A stretch of DNA of 11,893 bases from Actinomycetota bacterium. GTDB lineage: Bacteria > Actinomycetota > Actinomycetes > S36-B12. The number at the start of each line of letters is the position of its first letter. Within the stretch, counting starts at the first letter, position 1. The stretch covers positions 1 to 11,893 of the forward strand of contig WLND01000015.1 of assembly GCA_009726075.1 (NCBI GenBank). The letters are read 5' to 3'. Made by a program: the position numbers and the translations under genes. The notes under the pieces are model-generated. The model had not been told where the DNA came from, did no database searches, and saw only the letters and a program-made list of their open reading frames with translations. Positions 7,207 through 11,893 of this stretch are shown here, piece after piece.

Positions 7207-7931
7207 CTCGGCGGCTCTGCTGCGTAGCCGACACCACGGACCGTGCGGATGACATCGCAGTCAGCGAGCTTTGACCGCACCTGCGCGACATGGACGTCGA
7301 CCGTGCGGGTGCCCACGACCGCGGCGTAGCCCCACACCTCGGAGAGCAGTTGCTCACGGCTGAAGACCCGGCTCGGATTGGCCATCAGGTGGGCCAGCAG
7401 GTCGAACTCGGTCGCGGTGAGCGCCACCGGGACGGAGTCTGCGGTGACCCGCCTGGTGACGGGATCGAGTTCGACCTTGCCCATCGTGATCGGCCCCTCG
7501 GATGCAGCGGCGCGCATCGAGCGGCGGACGACCGACTTCACGCGGGCGACAACCTCGCGCGGGCTGAATGGCTTGGTGATGTAGTCGTCGGCACCGAGTT
7601 CGAGCCCGAGCACCCGATCGACTTCGTCGTCGCGGGCGGTGCAGAACAGGATCGGGGTCCAGTCGCCCTCGGCCCGAAGCTGCCGGCAGACCTCGGTTCC
7701 GTCGATGCCGGGCAGGCCCACATCGAGGATGATGGCAACGGGGTGCAGCGTGCGGGCGAATGACAGGCCGGTCACGCCATCCGAGGCCACATGGACGCCG
7801 AACCCCTCGCGCGACAGGTACATGCGCAGGAGGTCCGAGATCGCGCGCTCATCCTCGATGACGAGAACGAGACCCTTGAGGGTTTCGGCGCGGGGGGCGT
7901 CAGGACGAGGGGTCGAGTTGATCACCTGCAC
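7203..7931 (-). CDS. OmpR/PhoB-type response regulator
   Basis: This 242-residue regulator has a receiver domain at about 21-135 and a winged-helix DNA-binding domain at about 148-240. The receiver shows the acidic pair Glu26/Asp27, phospho-acceptor Asp70 in IILDVGLPG, switch Thr98 and conserved Lys120 in the KPF motif. The C-terminal domain shows LTATEFDLLAHL near 171-182, SREQLLSEVWGY near 191-202, RTVDVHVAQVRSKL near 209-222 and the RTVRGVGY wing near 229-236. The GTG at 7931 is the longest start possible before an in-frame stop; a second GTG two codons later is equally plausible, and neither has a good ribosome binding site. The TGA overlaps the ATG of the kinase gene (ATGA), so the two are a cognate pair. 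Target genes are unknown; the trp genes around it are candidates only by position. Confidence 0.93.
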   Translation of the reverse strand: MQVINSTPRPDAPRAETLKGLVLVIEDERAISDLLRMYLSREGFGVHVASDGVTGLSFARTLHPVAIILDVGLPGIDGTEVCRQLRAEGDWTPILFCTARDDEVDRVLGLELGADDYITKPFSPREVVARVKSVVRRSMRAAASEGPITMGKVELDPVTRRVTADSVPVALTATEFDLLAHLMANPSRVFSREQLLSEVWGYAAVVGTRTVDVHVAQVRSKLADCDVIRTVRGVGYAAEPPR

Positions 7932-8027
7932 AGCGTGTCATGAACTCAAGGCCATGAGCAGCCAACTCGGTGCTGAGTCGGTCAGGATTGCATGCGAACC
8001 ATGTAAACCGCCGGGAATCGGGTCGGT
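7932..8027 (-). other. Intergenic region before the two-component genes
   Basis: At 96 bases this is the longest gap in the window. On the minus strand it holds an imperfect 16-base palindrome centred on GCATGC (7985-8000, six of eight pairs), the hairpin at 7962-7981, and a TCATG...CATGA inverted repeat just before the regulator. There is a TTTACA hexamer at 8002-8007 but no convincing -10 box at the right distance. A promoter or operator for the regulator/kinase pair is plausible but unproven. Confidence 0.4.
7962..7981 (-). terminator. Intergenic hairpin, possible terminator or attenuator
   Basis: On the transcript CCGACUC pairs with GAGUUGG (7 pairs, one of them G-U) around a 6-base loop. 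It lies between the HGxxPAAW gene and the response regulator. No U-tract follows, so it is not a classical intrinsic terminator. It could be a weak terminator, a processing or stability element, or chance in G+C-rich DNA. Confidence 0.3.
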
Positions 8028-8255
8028 TCAGCGTCGCGGAACGGCTCCGAGGCCGAGCATCTGCATGGCCTTGCCGACGATGCCGGCGACCACGAGCAGG
8101 ACAACACCCCCCGCAAACATGATCCAGTTGGCAAGCATGACCGCAAGGGTGCCGACCGTGAAGGCCAGCGTGACAAGCACGACGGTTGTCCAGGCGGCCG
8201 GCGTGTTGCCGTGGTGGACGGTGCGGGTCGGGGCCGTGCCGGTTACCTCGTTCAT
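8028..8255 (-). CDS. HGxxPAAW family small membrane protein
   Basis: This 75-residue protein carries the motif HGNTPAAW at 15-22, the hallmark of the HGxxPAAW family of actinobacterial small membrane proteins. Two hydrophobic segments follow at about 24-42 and 45-62, then a short basic tail. The ATG at 8255 is 8 bases downstream of the preceding membrane-protein gene; no strong ribosome binding site is seen. The family is commonly found between trpE and trpC in actinobacteria and has no known function. The motif lies just before the first membrane segment and so would sit at the membrane surface. The gene is followed by the largest noncoding gap in the window, so it may end the first transcription segment. 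Confidence 0.85.
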   Translation of the reverse strand: MNEVTGTAPTRTVHHGNTPAAWTTVVLVTLAFTVGTLAVMLANWIMFAGGVVLLVVAGIVGKAMQMLGLGAVPRR

Positions 8256-8263
8256 GGGGACAT

Positions 8264-8764
8264 CTAAGCAGGTTCGTCGTCGGTAGTCGGGTCGTGACCA
8301 TGGTCGATCGCATCCCAGGGGGATCGCGCGCGCGACGGCGCGGCCGAATCCGATCCGGGCGCTTCATATCGGCGGCTCAGGCCCGGCCACGCGCGGCCGC
8401 GCCAGGCGACCACCACGCCGGACCCGCACGTGAGGGCTCCCCCGAAGGCGGCGGCGCACCACCAGATCGTCGAGCCTCGCGCCCCGATGGTGCTCACCAC
8501 GATGACGACACCGGCCAGCACCAGGATCACGCCAACGGCGGTCCTCCCCCACGAGCGTGTTGCGATCACGGCGAGGATCCCGGCCAGTGCCACCCATCCA
8601 GCCGCATTCGCGGCAGGCACCAGCTGCGCACCGGTGACCGAGACCTCGGAGGAGGGGCCACCGACGCCTTCGAGCAGGGGGGCCGTGGACGTGGTCCAGG
8701 CCATCGAGCAGGACACGATCACCAGGATTGCCCCGCAGCCGAGGGCGGCCAGCGTTGCCTTCAC
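8264..8764 (-). CDS. Trp-operon-associated membrane protein (TIGR02234-like)
   Basis: This 166-residue predicted inner-membrane protein belongs, by position and pattern, to the actinobacterial Trp-associated membrane protein family, whose biochemical role is unknown. Hydrophobic segments lie at about 4-22, 52-69, 74-93 and 100-120. The cytoplasmic-looking tail carries WPGLSRRYE at 126-134 and WDAIDHGHDPT at 150-160; both match the conserved tail of the family as I recall it. The GTG start at 8764 overlaps the trpE stop (GTGA). An upstream in-frame start exists but would add 24 Arg/Gly-rich residues from trpE read in another frame. The next gene begins 8 bases after the TAG stop. The fixed position behind trpE suggests a tie to tryptophan or chorismate metabolism, but no function is established. 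Confidence 0.88.
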   Translation of the reverse strand: MKATLAALGCGAILVIVSCSMAWTTSTAPLLEGVGGPSSEVSVTGAQLVPAANAAGWVALAGILAVIATRSWGRTAVGVILVLAGVVIVVSTIGARGSTIWWCAAAFGGALTCGSGVVVAWRGRAWPGLSRRYEAPGSDSAAPSRARSPWDAIDHGHDPTTDDEPA

Positions 8765-10335
8765 TGTTCCGGCACCTGGGTCAGGGTCTGCGCGACCGCG
8801 ACGGCGCGAAGCACGGCAGCCGCCTTGTTGCGGCACTCAGCGGCCTCGGCCTCGGGCACCGAGTCGGCGACGATGCCCGCGCCGGCCTGCACGTGGGCGA
8901 TGCCGTCCTTGATCACGGCAGTCCTGATGGCGATCGCGGTGTCGATGTTTCCTGCAAAATCCAGGTAGCCAACGCAGCCGCCGTACAGTCCCCGCCTGCT
9001 CGGCTCGAGCTCGTCGATGATCTCCATGGCTCGCGGTTTCGGGGCGCCGCTCAGGGTGCCGGCGGGAAATGTCGCGGCGAGAGCGTCGTAGGCGCCCGTT
9101 CCATCGGAAAGGTCACCGGTCACGGTCGAGACGAGGTGCATGACATGCGAGTAGCGCTCGACCTGCATGAACTCGACCACGTTGACTGACCCCGGGGCGC
9201 TGACCCGGCCGAGGTCGTTGCGCGCAAGGTCGACGAGCATGAGGTGCTCGGCCCGCTCCTTGGCATCCGCGAGCAGCTCGTCCGCGAGCTCGGTATCGAG
9301 GGCGGGGGTGGTGCCACGTGGTCGGGTTCCGGCGATTGGGTGGACGACGCAGTGGCCGCCCGTCACGGTCACCAGGGCCTCCGGCGACGACCCGACGATC
9401 TCGAACGACGTCTGCTCGGACAGCTGCCCCAGTGCGTCGTTCGGCTCCTGGCCATCGTCAACCGGCATGCGCAGGAGGTACATATACGGACTCGGGTTCG
9501 TCGTGCGCAGGATGCGGTAGACGTCCAGCCCCGAGGCGGAGCATGGGGTCGTGAATCGCTGGGAGAGGACGACCTGGAACGCATCACCGCTTCGGATGTA
9601 CTCCTTGGCCCGTGCGACTGCCGCCAGGTAGTCGGCCTGCGACGTCCACTCATGAATCTCGGCAACCGCGTTGAGATCGAAGGCGGATACGGGCTGGGCT
9701 GCGCTCGCCCCGAGATCGCGCTGCATCCGGTCGAGGCGCGCGACCGCATCAGCCCAGGCCTCGTCGACATGCTCGTCGGTGTCGTCGTAGTTGATCGCAT
9801 TCGCGATGAGGAGCACGGAACCGTCGGCATGGTCGAGGACGGCGAGGTCCGTCGCGAGGAGAAAGGTCGTATCCGGCACCGAGAGGACGTCGGGGTTCGC
9901 ATCCGGGACGCGCTCCCAATGGCGCACTGCGTCATAGGCCACGTAGCCGACCATGCCCCCGGTCAGGGGCGGCAAGCCGTCGATGGGCGCGGTGTGGAGG
10001 GCTGCGATGGTGTCGCGCAGGACATCGAGCACCTCACCGGACATCGGCAGGTTTCTCGGTGCTCGCCCAAGCCACGCGGCCACCCCATGGCGGTCGGTCA
10101 GCATCGCCGCGCAGCGGACGCCGATGAACGAGTAGCGCGACCAGGTGCGGCCCTGCTCTGCCGACTCCAGCAGGAAGGTGCCCGCGCGATCGGCGCAGAG
10201 CGCTCGAAAGAGCCCCACCGCGGTGTCGCCGTCGACGAGCAGGCGCCGGACCACCGGGATGACGCGCCGGTCCTGGGCCAGGGTCCGAAATTCAGGAAGG
10301 CTTGGCGTCACTACGCCGACCGGGATCGAGGTCAC
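8761..10335 (-). CDS. trpE: Anthranilate synthase component I TrpE
   Basis: TrpE forms anthranilate from chorismate, using ammonia supplied by the TrpG glutaminase, which is not in this window. The 524-residue product has an N-terminal regulatory domain with LLESAE at 55-60, the usual tryptophan feedback site, and a C-terminal chorismate-binding domain. Motifs in the latter include DAFQVVLSQRF near 251-261, PIAGTRPRG near 333-341, DLARNDLGRV near 369-378, FPAGTLSGAPK near 423-433 and GIVADSVPE near 487-495. The frame is open for another 92 codons upstream, but that stretch is the hisI gene in another frame. The GTG at 10335 is chosen because it overlaps the hisI stop (GTGA), has GGGAG six bases upstream, and matches the family N-terminus. 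The stop overlaps the start of the next gene. Confidence 0.96.
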   Translation of the reverse strand: MTSIPVGVVTPSLPEFRTLAQDRRVIPVVRRLLVDGDTAVGLFRALCADRAGTFLLESAEQGRTWSRYSFIGVRCAAMLTDRHGVAAWLGRAPRNLPMSGEVLDVLRDTIAALHTAPIDGLPPLTGGMVGYVAYDAVRHWERVPDANPDVLSVPDTTFLLATDLAVLDHADGSVLLIANAINYDDTDEHVDEAWADAVARLDRMQRDLGASAAQPVSAFDLNAVAEIHEWTSQADYLAAVARAKEYIRSGDAFQVVLSQRFTTPCSASGLDVYRILRTTNPSPYMYLLRMPVDDGQEPNDALGQLSEQTSFEIVGSSPEALVTVTGGHCVVHPIAGTRPRGTTPALDTELADELLADAKERAEHLMLVDLARNDLGRVSAPGSVNVVEFMQVERYSHVMHLVSTVTGDLSDGTGAYDALAATFPAGTLSGAPKPRAMEIIDELEPSRRGLYGGCVGYLDFAGNIDTAIAIRTAVIKDGIAHVQAGAGIVADSVPEAEAAECRNKAAAVLRAVAVAQTLTQVPEQ

Positions 10336-10721
10336 GAGTCGCTCCCAGGAGCTCCGCCTGCAGCGGCGGGCACCGCCGGAAGCCGAACGCTCACCTCGTC
10401 GAAGCAGGTGCGTGCCCCGGTGTGGCAGGCAGCCCCGACCTGCTCGACGACGACGAGCAGCGTGTCTCCATCGCAGTCGGCGCTGATCGACCTCACCCGT
10501 TGACGATGGCCTGAGGTTTCGCCCTTGACCCACAGCGCCGCCCGGCTGCGCGAGAAGTAGGTGGCCTCGCCCGTTGCCAGGGTTCGCTCGAGCGCCTCGT
10601 GGTTCATCCACGCCATCATGAGGACCTCGCCGCTCCCGTGCTGCTGGGCGATGGCCGGCACCAGGCCCTGTTCATTGAATCGGACTCGGGCCCAGAGTTG
10701 CTCGACGGACGAAGGCGGCAT
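10332..10721 (-). CDS. hisI: Phosphoribosyl-AMP cyclohydrolase HisI
   Basis: This cytoplasmic metal enzyme hydrolyses the adenine ring of phosphoribosyl-AMP, an early histidine step. It has 129 residues, the length expected of a stand-alone cyclohydrolase without a fused HisE domain. Visible motifs are VLMMAWMN near 33-40, the LWVKGETSGHRQ substrate loop near 63-74, the metal-binding DCDGDTLLV segment with Asp82, Asp84 and Asp86, and the zinc cysteines Cys83, Cys99 and Cys106 (GAACHTGARTCF). The ATG at 10721 has purine-rich sequence upstream and sits 5 bases after hisF. The TGA stop overlaps the GTG start of trpE. This is the last histidine gene before the tryptophan genes. Confidence 0.97.
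   Translation of the reverse strand: MPPSSVEQLWARVRFNEQGLVPAIAQQHGSGEVLMMAWMNHEALERTLATGEATYFSRSRAALWVKGETSGHRQRVRSISADCDGDTLLVVVEQVGAACHTGARTCFDEVSVRLPAVPAAAGGAPGSDS
10342..10346 (-). promoter_or_regulatory. Ribosome binding site of trpE
   Basis: GGGAG lies inside the 3' end of hisI, six bases before the GTG at 10335. With the GTGA overlap it fixes the trpE start and rejects the longer open frame. Confidence 0.6.
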
Positions 10722-10726
10722 GGGTC

Positions 10727-11521
10727 CTATTCTCCCCGGGTCTTGGCCCGATGCCGTACGGGCAGATCAGCGGCCTCAAGTGCCCCCTTGACCTGATCGA
10801 TCGTCAACTGCCCGAAGTGGAACACGCTCGCCGCCAGCACCGCGTCGGCGCCCGCCTCGACCGCCGGCACGAAGTCGGCGGCCCCGCCCGCTCCGCCACT
10901 GGCAATGAGTGGCACGCTCACCCGACTCCGGACGAGCGCGATGAGCTCGAGATCGTATCCGGATTTCGTACCGTCAGCGTCCATTGAATTGAGCAGGATC
11001 TCGCCGGCCCCAAGCCTCGTCGCCTCCACCGCCCACTCGACGGCGTCAAGACCGGCGCTCTGACGGCCACCGTGGGTGGTCACCTCGAACCCGCTCGACG
11101 TCGACCCGACCTCGCGACACCGCCGGGCATCGATCGACACCACGACGCACTGCGACCCGAAGCGCTGAGCCGCCTCGCTGAGCAGCCCGGGATTCGCGAT
11201 CGCAGCGGTATTGAGGCTCACCTTGTCGGCCCCCGCGCGCAGGAGCCGGTCGAAGTCGCCGACCTCGCGCACGCCCCCTCCCACCGTGAGCGGGATGAAC
11301 ACCGACTCGGCGGTGCGTCGCACGACCTCGAGCATTGTGGAGCGATCCGAGCTCGACGCGGTGATGTCAAGGAAAACGAGCTCATCGGCTCCTTCGCGGT
11401 CGTACTTCGCGGCAAGCTCGACCGGATCGCCAGCATCGCGCAGGTCGGTGAAGTTCACGCCCTTGACCACTCGGCCGGCATCGACGTCGAGGCACGGGAT
11501 CACCCTGATGGCCAGGCTCAC
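10727..11521 (-). CDS. hisF: Imidazole glycerol phosphate synthase, cyclase subunit HisF
   Basis: With the HisH glutaminase, HisF converts PRFAR to imidazole glycerol phosphate and AICAR in the cytoplasm. The 264-residue TIM barrel shows the family motifs in order: RVIPCLDVDAGRVVKG (catalytic Asp12), VGGGVR near 80-85, GADKVSLNTAA near 97-107, VVVSIDARR with catalytic Asp131, NSMDADGTKSGYD near 178-190, and IASGG near 207-210. I chose the GTG at 11521 because it gives the usual VSLAIRVIPC start and overlaps the hisA stop in GTGA. Another in-frame GTG six codons upstream adds residues the family lacks. There is no clear Shine-Dalgarno, consistent with coupling to hisA. The C-terminal tail (about VRHRAKTRGE) makes it slightly longer than the usual 253-258 residues. 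hisI follows after 5 bases. No hisH lies in this window. Confidence 0.97.
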   Translation of the reverse strand: MSLAIRVIPCLDVDAGRVVKGVNFTDLRDAGDPVELAAKYDREGADELVFLDITASSSDRSTMLEVVRRTAESVFIPLTVGGGVREVGDFDRLLRAGADKVSLNTAAIANPGLLSEAAQRFGSQCVVVSIDARRCREVGSTSSGFEVTTHGGRQSAGLDAVEWAVEATRLGAGEILLNSMDADGTKSGYDLELIALVRSRVSVPLIASGGAGGAADFVPAVEAGADAVLAASVFHFGQLTIDQVKGALEAADLPVRHRAKTRGE

Positions 11522-11893
11522 GGCTGCGGCGGGCCCCACTGGTAGGGATCGAACCGCGGCTCGACCGCGGTGAGCGCCTCCGAGAGGGTGAAGGCACCGT
11601 CGTAGAGGGCACGACCCACGATGGCCCCCTCGATGCCGTGGGGCACCATCTCGGCGAGCTTATGGAGATCCTCGAGCCTGGCAATCCCCCCGGATGCGAT
11701 CACCGGCCGACTGGTCGCCGCGCACACCTCCTTGAGGAGGTGGAAGTTCGGTCCGTGCATGGTGCCGTCCTTGGCGACATCGGTGACGACATAGCGGACG
11801 CAGCCGGCGGCGTCGAGGCGACCCAGGGTCTCCCAGAGGTCCCCTCCCTCCTGGGTCCAACCCCGCGCCGCAAGGGTGTGGCCCCGTACATCG
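11518..11893 (-). CDS. priA: HisA/PriA phosphoribosyl isomerase, 3' part only
   Basis: This is the C-terminal part (125 codons visible) of a TIM-barrel isomerase that opens the ProFAR ring in histidine synthesis. The gene starts beyond the window edge. Reading from base 11892, the fragment holds an ARGW motif, then a GGDLWE segment, VVTDVAKDGT, a HGPN segment and the IASGG phosphate-binding loop. In actinobacterial PriA the Arg and Trp of ARGW and the Asp of KDG are the substrate-contacting and catalytic residues used for both the HisA and the TrpF reactions. No trpF is seen here, so bifunctionality is a family-based inference. The TGA stop overlaps the GTG start of hisF (GTGA), implying translational coupling. 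The alternative is a monofunctional HisA; the ARGW signature and the neighbourhood favour PriA. Confidence 0.93.
   Translation of the reverse strand, partial: DVRGHTLAARGWTQEGGDLWETLGRLDAAGCVRYVVTDVAKDGTMHGPNFHLLKEVCAATSRPVIASGGIARLEDLHKLAEMVPHGIEGAIVGRALYDGAFTLSEALTAVEPRFDPYQWGPPQP

Noticed and set aside
9244..10503. A 419-codon open frame on the plus strand opposite trpE
   Set aside because: It is antisense to a clearly conserved gene, is rich in Arg, His and Gly, and shows no family motif. It is the usual mirror effect of G/C-rich third codon positions.
8761..10611. A longer TrpE with 92 extra N-terminal residues
   Set aside because: The extra part is hisI read in another frame; the GTGA overlap and ribosome binding site at 10335 give the family-typical start.
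1..11893. tRNA, rRNA, CRISPR array, insertion sequence or prophage genes
   Set aside because: Coding density is near complete with conserved biosynthetic genes; no repeat arrays, transposase motifs or RNA gene structures were seen.

Overview
The window is a stretch of a high-G+C actinobacterial chromosome, most likely Actinomycetia; the genus cannot be named from sequence alone. The support is gene order (hisA-hisF-hisI-trpE-Trp-associated membrane protein-HGxxPAAW protein ... DUF2752 protein-trpC-trpB-trpA ... lgt), a PriA-like HisA fragment, strong G/C preference at third codon positions, and frequent GTG starts. All 14 recognisable genes lie on the minus strand, so transcription runs from base 11893 towards base 1. 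The largest gap between genes is about 96 bases.

Layout in the direction of transcription. (1) 11893-10332: the end of histidine synthesis, with the 3' part of hisA/priA (its start lies outside the window), hisF and hisI. (2) 10335-8028: trpE, then two small membrane proteins known from actinobacterial trp loci. (3) 7931-5773: a complete two-component system, an OmpR/PhoB-type response regulator and a HAMP histidine kinase, preceded by the largest gap and closed by a hairpin over the kinase stop codon. (4) 5727-2336: a DUF2752 membrane protein, trpC, trpB and trpA. (5) 2339-32: an envelope module with a MauE/DoxX-like redox membrane protein, a membrane-anchored DsbA-like thioredoxin-fold protein, and lgt.

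Six gene junctions are 4-base stop/start overlaps (GTGA, ATGA or TTGA), and most others are gaps of 2-8 bases. This implies a tightly coupled operon or a few nested ones. trpD, trpG and trpF are absent here. In actinobacteria the TrpF step is normally done by PriA, and the visible PriA fragment has the Arg-Gly-Trp and Lys-Asp-Gly motifs expected of the bifunctional enzyme.

The most notable feature is trpC. Its frame is continuous and well conserved over 269 codons except for a single TGA at codon 191 (4620-4622), just after the substrate-binding Asn of strand 6 and before the catalytic Glu of strand 7. This is either a real recent nonsense mutation, which would block tryptophan synthesis unless there is readthrough or a second copy, or a base error. 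The second notable feature is the two-component system set inside the trp cluster, with possible regulatory hairpins on both sides. The rest is ordinary biosynthetic housekeeping.
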